64,000 bases of DNA from positions 361,001 through 425,000 of the forward strand of contig JACVVK020000470.1 in assembly GCA_018292915.2 (NCBI GenBank). Direction: 5' to 3'. The DNA comes from Batillaria attramentaria. Its lineage: Eukaryota; Mollusca; Gastropoda; Batillariidae. Every line of letters begins with the position of its first letter. The first letter of the stretch is position 1. The position numbers and the translations under genes were made by a program. Under the pieces are notes generated by a model. That model did not search any database, was not told where the DNA came from, and saw only the letters and a program-made list of their open reading frames with translations. Shown here piece by piece: positions 11,560 to 22,201 of the stretch.

Positions 11560-13555
11560 TTGTGTGTTCGTTTGTTTGTTTCAAGTTCCCAGCTGCCTGT
11601 GCCCACGCCGGGCACGGTCTGAAAACCGCCCCGGCATGACTCCGTGCCCTCCCTTTCCCCTTTCAGTGCATTTCTATACACGAAATGGAGCATTCTCCGC
11701 CAGCCGCTGTGCTGCCGTAGCCGGCACTGACATATAATACGTTGTTTGCGGAGCGGTTGTGGCGTTTTGTGCGTGTGCGAGGAGAGTGATCAGTTTGCAC
11801 CGTGACCCGGCTCCCAGGCTACCGCACTGTCTATCATCATACCTCGCCGCACTGATAAAATGTACATATTCTCCATATACACTAGCAATAATATTCCGCT
11901 CGGCGGTGACATACCGGCTCTAAAAAGATGCCTGTTGGGTTCGGTTAGGTTCGGCTGATGCTGCAACCGTCACAGTCAGTGCGACCAGAACCTGAGCAAG
12001 TGTATACTTCGCTATACATGCTGAATGGTGCAGGGGAGCTAAGACACCGCAAGTGACTACTGAGGAATTTTTATCGAGTTGCTCGGAGGTCGCTGGCATT
12101 TCTTGCGGCCGCACACTGAGAACGATAGCTTCTGTTCCTACGTCCTGACGTCTGCTTCAGTGTAGCAGCATGCCACCGTTGCCCCAGCCGCGAGATCGCG
12201 AGTGAGAGAATAAGAACTTGGCAAGGGCATCATCATAGCCTGGGTCCTCATCATTGATAATCTGGCTGGCACCCTCCCTCAGCTCGCGCCACACTCCGTG
12301 TTTTGTTGCGGTCCCGCCTCATCTGGGTCGCTGTCTGCTCACTGGATGGAGCGATTCCCTCCGTAGCTTGCTGTGCCGACAGAGGTTTAGGACTGTCAAT
12401 GCTCGACCTGACGGGGAAACTGTCAGCTTGACCGGCTGGCTTGAAGATTTTTTGGCGTGACTGACGACGGCGTGAGCCAGTGACATAAGGGTAAGAACCT
12501 TCTGCCGGTATGGCTGTTTTGTAACAGTGTCTCTGCCTCTTCATTGTCTCTCAGTCTATCCGAGGCTATCCCTGTCAGAGTGTGACGATGTGGCAGTGCG
12601 GTGTGCGCGCGCCGTCAGTCAGTGCAGCATAAAGACACTGAGATACTGACTTTCTCAGTGTCCATGGGAAATACTCTCTCCCTCTCTCTCTCTCTCTCTC
12701 TCAGTTGTCACTCACTGATGAGTTTCTTTCAGTCGAAAACTCGGCCGGCGCCCGACCCCCCCAAAAGTCTCTCAGTCTCGGCGGCCGGTGCCCTGTGGTA
12801 GTAACGACTTGATGTGAAATGCACCAACTGTACCATGTATGTCAGGAACGACAAAACAAGTAAACCTTCCACACCAAACACTGCGGCCGTGGATTAGTTC
12901 ACACTTTGAGCACCAGCCGGCGCTGTACCACTCGGTACTTCTAGCTTAGTTCAGAACCACAGCGGTGCAACCGGCTTCTCTTCAGTATAGAGCTGTGTGT
13001 AAATCCACTGTCGTATTGGCCGTAAAAGGCCGCAATAAGCGCTGCAACTGATGGATGTTTTATGCACTTAAGCCCTTTCACCATAAAATGTGCTGATGCA
13101 TGATGTTCGGCGGTTTTGCATTATGATAGCCTGGTGCATCTGCACTCTTCTCAGTGCACTGCACCCGGCCATGGCCGGTAACGTGATGGTGAGTCTGCAC
13201 TATATCGATTTTTACTGACGGGAAAACACCGCACATACAGCGAGACAGTGTTCTTAGCGGCGGTCCAAGATGTCACCACTGAGACGGAGAGTCAGTCGCA
13301 CCACGTGTCAAGTTGTCAGTCGGGCGGTCACAGTATTGAAAACCGGTTAGTGATCTGATGATTTTACAAGATTCGAGAAATCCTTAGGACCGGAATAGTT
13401 TTAAAATGACGATGGTCTGGTCGGTTTGGCATTTTGGATCTGCCGTGTCTCCACTGATGCCGGAGATCGTCGGATACTTGAAAACCCGGCTCTACAGTGC
13501 TGCAGGGACACGCGAATCTCCTTTCTGTCTGCCCTTTCTCTCAACCTTTTTTCGT
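11560..13555. other. Intergenic sequence without recognisable genes
   Basis: Moderately GC-rich, with a short (CT)n at 12678-12701. Both strands were examined; open frames are short and have no family signature. A run of 31 G ends the block at 13558-13588. Confidence 0.5.
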
Positions 13556-13557
13556 CA

Positions 13558-13589
<32 letters not shown>

Positions 13590-13734
13590 GAGCGGTGAGT
13601 TATACTGATAGCGCGTTGGACCGGCGTAGTCGCTACTGACTCAACGTCCGCCACCCCTCAGTGTCGCAGCGGTAAAGCGGCTTGGGTTGGAGCCCAGCTT
13701 GGGCTTGTAATATGATACCTAGCGGTTTTCAAGT

Positions 13735-13902
13735 TCCGGCCGGCTACCGGGCTGCTCATCGGAGGTTTCTCTCCGGGCTGTCCGGCTTTCCGCCTCCCCC
13801 AGCAAAATTGAAAATAGGATGGGTTTTGGGTGGCGACGCACCGAGGCTGCGCGCTTTCCCCGAGGGATGCAGCCCGAATTTCCATAAGGGACAATACAGT
13901 TA
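13735..13902 (+). repeat. Dispersed repeat, family D (copy 1)
   Basis: Shares with 48927-49134 (+) and 63013-63203 (-) the segments CCGGGCTGCTCATCGG, TCCGGCTTTC and GGGTGGCG, and an end reading GCCCGAATTTCC followed by AGGGACAATA. Probably a SINE-type or other non-autonomous element. Confidence 0.7.
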
Positions 13903-14826
13903 AAAAACAAAAAAACAAAAAAATAAAACTTTGAGTCAGTTGTTATTGTCTGGCGTTCAGTTTATGAACACAACAACGACAGTCTCGTCAGTGCCTTCGA
14001 GATTTTGAACCCCGCGTACCCATCTCGCGACATGGTACCACATCATGATAGCTGTAAAATATATCTAGTACTGCGCACCGCATTGCTCGTGGCGTATTCA
14101 CTGCTAAAAACTCAGTGTACGACACTGATCATTCGATCAAAACAACTGTTTCCGAACTGTACTGATTCAGTTGGGGTTCCAAGTACATGTAATACAAAAA
14201 AAAAAAAAAAACGTTGAAAAATTCCATTCCGCTAGGCCGACTATGGACTCTCTTGAGAGTTAGACGAAGCTGAAGGTGCCCAGCGCCGCAACAGCGGCGG
14301 TTCTTCGTTCCTTAGGAACAAGAAGATAATGCATTATGACAGGGCAAGTGTATGAAGGTAGCCATGTGTTTTCCTAATGCCCGGAGGGGGAGGGGGTGGG
14401 GGGGGGAATGAACCGCTTCATTTCTAGACCGCAACATGCTAGACACGGAGGAGAATGTTAGGGTGCCTTCACATCTCATTCAGTTCGGGTCAGTTCACAC
14501 CGATGCTCAATGTTTTTTCTGGCCGCTCAGTCCAGACAGTATATGACTGATGTATGTACTTCCGCGACCCAATCCTGATTGGCTCCCCTCCGTGCTCAGT
14601 TGTAATCCAGCATAGACCATCAATGAGTTAGAGTCCAGATTTTGCGAAAAATACACCCGGCGTTTTCCTCCTACAACTTTACAACTGTTGTGTGTGTGTG
14701 TGGGGGGGGGGGGGGGGGGCATTTGTGCGGTGGTCCGTTTTCATCGCAGAATGAGATAAGTTTGGCAGTTTGAATGCTGTGTCAGTGTCATTTGTCAGTG
14801 TCAAGACCGCTTGCGCGCGCGCATCA

Positions 14827-14841
14827 GTGTGTGTGTGTTAC

Positions 14842-14888
<47 letters not shown>

Positions 14889-14894
14889 CACGGT

Positions 14895-14949
<55 letters not shown>

Positions 14950-15076
14950 ACTGATATCACTCCATCTAGTTCTGTGGCCGCTGAGAGTGACGATTGAAAC
15001 CACGCCCCCAAATCTTTGAAGTCAATTTCCTTACTGAGTCTAAAAAAACCTTCTTAGCTGATCAGTCACAACCCTC

Positions 15077-15147
<71 letters not shown>
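14827..15147. repeat. GT/GA/CA microsatellites in the inverted-repeat spacer
   Basis: (GT)n at 14827-14918 with CCACG interruptions, (GA)n at 14919-14947 and (CA)n at 15080-15147. Confidence 0.95.
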
Positions 15148-15148
<1 letters not shown>

Positions 15149-15151
15149 GTC

Positions 15152-15236
15152 TTAACTCTTTGACGACGGAGCGCAATTTCTGACACACGATTTCCTACAG
15201 CATGGGTATATTAACGCTCCGTCGTCAAAGAGTTAA
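15152..15236. mobile_element. TTAA-bounded mini inverted-repeat element, piggyBac-like MITE candidate
   Basis: TTAA, then an 18-bp terminal repeat CTCTTTGACGACGGAGCG, about 40 bp, its exact reverse complement, then TTAA. A TTAA target duplication is the hallmark of piggyBac transposition, and a C-T/C-rich start resembling CCCTTT is common in that group. No transposase is present. Confidence 0.5.
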
Positions 15237-16164
15237 TATACCCATGCTGTTTCCGCGCACTCAACTGTCAAGCAGTCTTCGTCAGGTTTTTGACACGGAC
15301 AAATGACACTGACACAGCATTCAAACTGCCAAATTTATATCTCATTCTGCGATGAAAACGGGCCACCGCACAAATGCCCCCCCCAAAAAAAACAAAAAAC
15401 AAAAAAACAAACAAACAAACAAACAAACAACAACAACAAAAACCAAACAAACAAGTTGTAGGGGGGAAACGATGTATTTTTCGCAAAGTCTAGGCTCTAA
15501 CTCAGTGGTGGTCTATGCTGGATTATAACTGAGCACGGAGGGGAGTCAATCAGGCTTGGGCCGCGGAGGTACATACATCAGTCATATCCTGTCTAGTCTG
15601 AGCGGCCAGCAAAACACTGAGCATCGGTGTGAACTGACCCGAACTGAATGAGCAGTGGGGTAGCTGTTTTGTCTTTACCCTGTTCGTGAACCAGGAAGTG
15701 CATGAATACTATAACCGAACCCCTGCTAAAACCGAGTGCATATGGTGAAAATACAATATCAGTTACAGGGACCCTCTCCCCCCAGGCCGTCATTTTGTAG
15801 AGTAGCCTCTCGCAGCATCACAGCGGGTGCATAATCTCTGGGCTATCAGCAGGCTGCCTGGCATCATGCGTATGTACGGGGGGGAGTTGATACCTCTCTC
15901 TCGCTCTGCACTGGGCGCGGGCAAAGCCTTTACCATGGTTTGCTCTCATGACATGGAGATAACAGGTCCCGGATGGGTTCCGAGTATTTTTCTTACTTTT
16001 TGTTTTGTTTTGTTTTGTTTTGCGCTTGTTTGTTTCCTCGCGCTTTCTGTGGAACTGACATCGCCATTCGGTTGACTTTGGGGTGTGTCACCCGCACATA
16101 GAAATGGACATCGAGTTGAGTTCGACCTCTTCCCCCCCCCCCCCCCCTTCCGTCCCCCTTTCTC

Positions 16165-16285
16165 CTTCCGGCTGGGAGCAAATATTTGTGCTGGCCTTTT
16201 TCTCGTTGTCCCGTCTTTGATATCACTCATGCATGGTGGAAAAGGACGTTCAACTCCCAAACATCCACCCCACCCCTACCATACT
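16165..16285 (+). mobile_element. tRNA-SINE family A, 5'-truncated copy
   Basis: Begins in the end of the tRNA-like head (CCGGCTGGGAGC). It continues through AAATATTTGTGCTGG, TTTGATATCAC and TGGTGGAAAAGGACGTT to the C-rich CCACCCCACCCC tail. Confidence 0.8.
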
Positions 16286-16519
16286 CTCTCTCTCCCTCCC
16301 CCTCCGATACACCCTTCCCCTCCCCGTCTCACCGTCCGCGACCCTGGCTGCCCAGCCGACTGATGGGGGAGTAAGTTGTTTCTGTGTACTGCTGTTAGTC
16401 TGTGTGTCTGCCCGGCACACCCAAGGCGTGGACTAGACTGATGGGTGGTGCATTTGGTAGGCCGGGGAAGGGCCGTACTTGTGGTCACACGCTTCACCTT
16501 TCCTCTTCATCATTCCTGT

Positions 16520-16690
16520 TCGGAGGGTAGGGGTGACTGAGTGGGTGGGTGTTTGAGGGTTTGGACGTAACTTCCTTTTCCACCACATAAGGGTGAATCA
16601 AAGACGGCGGGAGCAACGAGAAAAAGCCCAACACAAATATCTGGCCCCAGCCCGCAATTGAACCGCTCACGAACGAACCGAACACTGGGT
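16520..16690 (-). mobile_element. tRNA-SINE family A copy
   Basis: The reverse complement carries the family body and a degenerate tRNA-like head. The B-box region (GCAATTGAACCG on plus) is diverged. Confidence 0.75.
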
Positions 16691-16984
16691 GTGTGCGTAT
16701 GTAGTGGTGGTGGTGGTGGGGGGGGGGGACGTGATCACAGTGGTGGTGTGGTGTGGTGTGGTGTGGTGTGGTGTTTGATCCGTCTTGACTGTGTTGTTGT
16801 AACCTCAGTGTTGCTTTTTGTGTGGTTCTCCTGCTGCCACATCATCGGTGATTTCAAGTGCTGTCCGCCCAAGCCTGCACTCCAAGGATAGACTCTCAGT
16901 GAGAGCAAAAGCCGACAGTGAACAGCCGATCAGTGCATGTCACCGCTGACAGTCACAGCGTGAACTGACCTGAGGCAGTGCTGG

Positions 16985-17200
16985 ATGGGAGGGTGTTTTG
17001 GAATTTTACGTCTTTCAGTTTCCACCACACAAGGGTGATATCAAAGACGGGGCAACGAGAACTGAAGAGACCAGCACAAATATTGGCCCCAGCCGGGATT
17101 CGAACTCACGACTGACGAACCCGAGCCGCACTGCATTGAGAGTCCAACCGGCCGCTCTACCGACGGTTCGGCTATCCCGGCTACCCCACTACCCCAGTGC
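16985..17200 (-). mobile_element. tRNA-SINE family A, nearly full copy
   Basis: Plus-strand GTGATATCAAAGACGGGGCA, GGCCCCAGCCGGGATTCGAA and TATCCCGGCTACCCC mark the body, the B box and the head end. The head carries an insertion around the A-box side. Confidence 0.85.
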
Positions 17201-17539
17201 TGGATGTGTTCGTGGATCGTCGACTGAGAGTGAAAGATAAGGTAGGTGGTGTAAGTCTTCAGCGAAGTCCAAGCAAAGTCTCTAGCTCTGCTGCGCTTTA
17301 CACATAAAGTTAAATATATCTAGTATAGTGTAGCTATTAGAGTCCGCTTCAACCTTACTCAGTCGTACAACAGGCGGGGGCTGGGAAGAGGAAGGAGGGA
17401 GGGGGGGGGGGTGTCTTGATTTGTCGAATTTGTCTTCTTATAGTCCTATTACCGTGGAAACGGAAATCTGGGTCCCCCGCTCAGCCTCTCTCAAATCGTA
17501 GTTAGTCCGTGACTGAGTACAGCTCCGATCCGGTTCACC

Positions 17540-17616
17540 TTTTTTTTTTGCCGCGAATTAGCCTTTGTTGCTTGCGCGGCGTTAAGCCCTAAATAACTAA
17601 CTAACTAACTCACCTC
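17540..17616 (+). mobile_element. SINE 3' end (GCGCGGCGTTAA-type tail)
   Basis: TTTGTTGCTTGCGCGGCGTTA followed by a (CTAA)n tail. The same ending occurs at 24870-24918. The upstream part is too diverged to delimit. Confidence 0.65.
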
Positions 17617-17702
17617 TTTCTCCCGGCATGATTTGTATGTGATTGTTTTCCACTCCATCTCGGTCCATTCCCGTTCCGGGGGCCTCGCAACCCTGTACCC
17701 GG

Positions 17703-18283
17703 GTCCTCGCTTCTCTTGGCCCCTTACTTACGATGACGGCCAAGTCGGACTAACCGAGACCGAACCGAGCTAAGTGATACCTAAGACGGGAAAAAAAAAA
17801 TACTCGGTGACAAGGAAAGTGGACAGTTGCGAACAACGTTGAGGTCCCAGTGTTATTTCACAGTGTGCACAGAAGCGATGAAAACTGTCGCATTTTACCA
17901 GCACAGTACATTTTCAGCCTGTTTAGAGATTTCCTGCATGAGTTGTCCCTCGTGCATACACAGACCCGCAGCAAGCATGCATTTTTCGTGGGAGCTTTGT
18001 GCTCTGCCACGAAAAATGCGTGCTTGTTGCGGCAAGGGAGACAACACATGCAGGCAATACTCTTTAACCAGGCTGAAAATGTACTGTGCTGGTAAAATGC
18101 GACAGTTTTCATCGCTTCTGTGCACACTGTGAAATAATACTGAGACCTCAAAGTTGTTCGCAACTGTGCACTTTCCTTGTCACCGAGCATTTTAATTTGT
18201 TCCTTCTTAGGTATTATTTAGCTCGGCTCGATCTCGGTTAGCCCGACTTAGCCGTCATCGCAGGGGCCAAGAGAAGCGAGGAC
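17703..18283. mobile_element. 581-bp near-perfect palindromic element inserted at CCGG
   Basis: The ends GTCCTCGCTTCTCTTGGCCC and its exact reverse complement bound two arms of about 285 bp. The centre lies near 17985-18005 (CGTGGGAGC to GCTCTGCCACG). Direct CCGG copies flank it at 17699-17702 and 18284-18287. No coding capacity beyond mirror-image short frames. Confidence 0.85.
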
Positions 18284-19217
18284 CCGGTGTAGCATCCGGT
18301 CCGGTCCCCCCTCTGAAGTAGTCCCCCGGGGGACCAATTCGTGGCAAAAACTGCTCTATAATGGTCCCCCCCTTAGACATCCAGCCTCGTTTTCGACTGG
18401 TCCCCCTGGGCGATTTTGGTCCCCCCTCGCATCCAAAATAGGCCCCCTCTCGAACTGGTCCCCCTCTTTTCTAACCAATGTAGAGCTATGTCAGTATTTA
18501 TTTTTAACTTTATTGTTACAAAACTTTATTGTCCCCAAAAGCACAGGGCCATAGGAACATTTTTTTTTCCTTTTTTTTCCGATTTATGTGCTTGTTGTTA
18601 TTTTTGTGTGTGTGAGATATATTTGTTTGGTTGTGTTCTTGTTTCTTTCAGTTGTTTTTTTTTGCATTGGTTCTTTTTTGCTGTCCACATTTCCTGTCAT
18701 TTTTTTTAAACTGGAAATAGCATTTAGAGAATAACATCAAAGACCAAGTATCTAATATTTTCTATACAACGCCATAGAAAAAATATTTCTTCAAAATTAA
18801 GTAAGTGTCCATGACATGAAAACTAGTTGCCACCTTTGGCTTTCAGCGTACTTCAAGTAGACAGTCAAGACTGAGTACCAGTGTCTCAAATCATGACCCT
18901 TGAAACAACAAAAACAGCAGAAGACTAACAGTTCTCAGGCTGGTCTAAGGAGTGACACAAAAAACAGGAGCAAAGTGATGTCCAAGATTCATTATATAAA
19001 TTACTCTGTCTGTTTTCAATGGGGCCGATTGCCAAACTGGCCCGTATTTCAGCCACCTAGGTTGTCGGCCTGGAGCCTCTCTTGTGAACACATACACGGG
19101 CGTGTCCAAGAGGGTGGCTGCAGCAAATATCTCAACCTCGGTGGCCCAAGTACGGAATGAATTGTCGTGTACTTATAATTATAGGCATGTTTGACACGAG
19201 TCACGTGACGTGTCAAG

Positions 19218-19458
19218 AAGCGTGGCGACCGTTTTCTCATCCCACAAAAAAAAAAGAAAAGAAAAGAGAAAACAAATCTAAACTTTTAAAAGTGATTTAA
19301 CTTCGTAGATTTGCCGTTCTATGTAGCCTATACTTTTGTTTTTTAGTGGCGACCGTTTTCTCATCCCACAAAAAAAAAGAGAAAATAAAAAAACAAAAGT
19401 ATAGGCTACATAGAACGGCAAATCTACGAAGTTAAATCACTTTTAAAAGTTTAGATTT
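19218..19458. repeat. Inverted repeat with a direct repeat of its flank
   Basis: Arms of about 71 bp lie at 19274-19344 and 19387-19458 (AAATCTAAACTTTTAAAAGT outermost). The segment GTGGCGACCGTTTTCTCATC plus an A-run occurs at 19218 and again in the loop at 19345. Confidence 0.85.
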
Positions 19459-19540
19459 GACACTGTAACCTTGACCCAGTTCAAGATCATCTTGAATAAC
19501 ATCTCTGTACAAAAATGAAAATAATTATACATATAACGAA

Positions 19541-19542
19541 AG

Positions 19543-19583
<41 letters not shown>

Positions 19584-19725
19584 TGTGTGTTTGCGTGCGT
19601 GCGTGCGTGAGTGAGTGTGCACGCGTGCGTGCGTGCGTGCATAATGTGTGTGTGTGTGTGTGTGTTTGAGAGATGGGGGGAGGAGAGAAAGTGTGGGGGG
19701 CGAGAGAGAGAGAGAGAGAGAGTGA
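19541..19725. repeat. GT / GCGT / GA compound microsatellite
   Basis: (GT)n, then GCGTGCGT repeats, (GT)n and (GA)n, inside the composite foldback. Confidence 0.95.
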
Positions 19726-20365
19726 GTGAGAGATCCAGAGTCACGTTTTCTACTGAGTTGACACACACTATAACAATAAAGTTAAAAATAAATACTGACA
19801 TAGCTCTACATTGGTTAGAAAAGAGGGGGACCAGTTCGAGAGGGGGCCTATTTTGGATGCGAGGGGGGACCAAAATCGCCCAGGGGGACCAGTCGAAAAC
19901 GAGGCTGGATGTCTAAGGGGGGACCATTATAGAGCAGTTTTTGCCACGAATTGGTCCCCCGGGGGACTGCTTCAGAGGGGGGACCGGACCGGATCCTACA
20001 CCGGGTACAGGGTTGGGGGCCTCGCTACTTTTGGCGATGCCCCCGGACGGGAATGGTCTCGGCCGTTCCGTATGGGAATTGGGATCTCTACTGAACGTGC
20101 ACACTGACTTGATATTGCGCGTGCGTGTGTACAAGAAAGGCAAATCAAATGTCAAATTAGAACACATAATCGAAACATGCAGACCGGCTTTGAGTAAGAC
20201 TGAAACCAGAATTTCAAATTCCAAATCTGACGTAAACCTCTTCACTGAGTGAAACATCCCAGTTTCCAGCGGCGTGTGTTCTCTGCCGACCCCGGCGACG
20301 GCCCAAATCAGACAAAGTCATGTTCAAATTGTCAGTGTTCTAATTTGAAATCAGATCTGAAATGC

Positions 20366-20797
20366 CACTTTGGGTTAAATCACTTTTTTAACGGCGTAAA
20401 ATCACAGGGTTAAGTTTCACTCGTATTTGACTGCTAAACTCTTCTCAAGCATTCTAGCTCAAATTTAAACATTTTCAAGCAGAAATGGATCATTCTCACC
20501 TTTCACTCCACATTTCGTCTCCGTGCCGTGTGCAGTGCGGGCCTCTGCTTTCAGTGGAAGTGACTTTCAGGGGAAGAGCTTGTGTGAAGTTTGGAGACCT
20601 CAAAGGGGATATCGGTAACAATAAGCGGTGAGTGTGCTTTGAACTTGAAAATCTGAGTTGGATCCATTTTTGCTTAAAAATGTTCAAATTTGAGCTAGAA
20701 TGCTTGAGAAGAGCTTAGGAGTCGAATACGAGTGAAAATCTGCATGAAAATTAACTCTGTGATTTTACGCCGTTAAAAAGTGATTTAACCCACTTTG
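20366..20797. mobile_element. 418-bp inverted-repeat element (MITE) with 7-bp target duplication
   Basis: The element is 20373-20790, flanked by CACTTTG at 20366-20372 and 20791-20797. Terminal repeats begin GGTTAAATCACTTTTTAACG and extend about 125-140 bp with small differences. The central 155 bp is not repeated. No ORF of note. Confidence 0.85.
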
Positions 20798-21302
20798 TCC
20801 AGGGGGAGGAGCCCAAATTTCTCTCGCCATGGTAATGAGACGAATGCTGAGATAATTGCTCGGCGACTCACCGGCCTTGGTGCTGGCAAACAGCTAGTCG
20901 GTTTTGCTGTGCGTGAGTCAATTGGAATTTGAGACTGATGTATCATCACCATTATTATTATTATTATGCCCCACGGCGTAGGCGTGTGTATGTTCATATT
21001 TCAAAAATAATATCGGTTTTAGTTTTAGTGAGACCAATCAGTCATCGTCGAAGATTTTCAGTGAAGCGGGGTAGCACCTGAAACACCTACGTCCGTTTTG
21101 ATTACACCCGTGATGTACTTAACCAAGAAAATAAAACAAGTAGTTAGAGACTTTGGAAAAGGTGTTGATGCGGATAATACGATGACTGGCAATGATTGTG
21201 AATTATGGCCCTGCATACGGTGACCACATTTTTAATTTTTTTTTTAATTTTAAGAATTCCATTTGTTTCTGGTTCCCGGGCGTTGTGCAGCCCGCAGTGC
21301 TG

Positions 21303-21516
21303 CACAAATAGACGGGGAGCCGGGATGGCCGAATGGTAGAGCCAGAGACATACATAGCGTTGGACTTCTAATGCTCGGGGCGTGAGTTCGTATCCAGGCT
21401 GGAGCCAAATATTTGTGCTGGCTTTTTCATCGTTGCCCCGTCTTTGATATCACCCGTGCGTGGTGGAAAAGGACGTTAAACCTCCAAACACCCACCCACC
21501 CCACCCACACAAATAG
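21303..21516 (+). mobile_element. tRNA-SINE family A, full-length copy with target duplication
   Basis: CACAAATAG flanks at 21303-21311 and 21508-21516. The head reads GGGAGCCGGGATGGCCGAAT (A box) and GTGAGTTCGTATCC (B box), with a roughly 17-bp insertion between them. It then runs through the body to a C-rich CACCCACCC tail. This copy best defines the family. Confidence 0.9.
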
Positions 21517-21949
21517 GTGTTACTGTACTGACACGTGACACGCACATCACGGACTGCACGCCGTGAACTCATTATGTACAGGGCTGCACTGCACTAGGAC
21601 TGACGTGCAAATGAGTCTTAGGTGATTTACCCTACCCCCTGACTGTGCCGGCTGGCACTACTGCAGTAGGGTGACGTAATTTACAGGGAAACATCGCATC
21701 CTTTTCAGCTGGCACGCATTCGCAGAAACTATGGCTGCCAGAGACAAAAAAAACCGGTAGATCCGCCAACTGACTTTTTTTTTTTTTTTTTTAGTGTTCC
21801 AGTAATGTGCTTGTAAGTGAGGCCAAGTGTTTTGAGGTAACGGGACTCGCGTAACGCAGAAAACATTTGGTGATCGTGAACTTGCTGCTGTTGAGTAACA
21901 ACGCTGCAAAGCCTGCAATGCCGCCTCTTCTGTTCGTTGCTTCGTCATG

Positions 21950-21952
<3 letters not shown>

Positions 21953-22015
<63 letters not shown>
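21953..22015. repeat. (GT)n microsatellite
   Basis: About 30 uninterrupted GT units. Confidence 0.98.
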
Positions 22016-22021
22016 CCGCTG

Positions 22022-22201
22022 CCGGTGTAGTCGGAAAATAACACTGCGAGAAAAAAACACTACAGGAGTGTTTTTCCCCAGTAAAATAACACTGGGAGTG
22101 TTATTTTCCTAGGAAGATTACACTCCTGCAGTGTCTCTCTCCTAGGAAAAATACACTCCCAGTGTTTTTTTCCTGGAAGTCTTTTTTGCCTCCTACACCG
22201 G
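22022..22201. repeat. 180-bp multi-dyad inverted-repeat element
   Basis: Ends CCGGTGTAG and CTACACCGG. Between them are at least three internal dyads of the type AACACTGGGAGTGTT, separated by TTTTCCTAGGAA-like linkers. Confidence 0.8.

Larger units (their letters stand above)
14475..15652. repeat. Long inverted repeat, arms about 340-370 bp
   Basis: The left arm, 14475 to about 14815, starts CTCATTCAGTTCGGGTCAG. The right arm, about 15280-15652, is its reverse complement with scattered mismatches and differing G/T-rich expansions. The spacer holds (GT)n, (GA)n and (CA)n arrays and a TTAA-bounded mini-element. Either a foldback transposon or two opposed copies of one repeat. Confidence 0.85.
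17664..20062. mobile_element. Composite foldback element with outer inverted arms
   Basis: The left arm is 17664-17702 plus 18288-18518; the right arm is 19771-20062. The arms are reverse complements over about 270 bp, starting near CCATTCCCGT and ending at the AACTTTATTGTTA edge. They contain a repeated GGTCCCCC motif. The left arm is split by a separate 581-bp palindrome, while the right arm keeps the uninterrupted junction at 20001-20004. The interior (18519-19770) has no transposase, only AT-rich sequence, a smaller inverted repeat and microsatellites. Confidence 0.8.

Noticed and set aside
19941..20252. 103-codon frame in the right foldback arm
   Set aside because: Mirror frames occur in the opposite arm; the open frame follows from the palindrome and GC-rich motif, not from coding.
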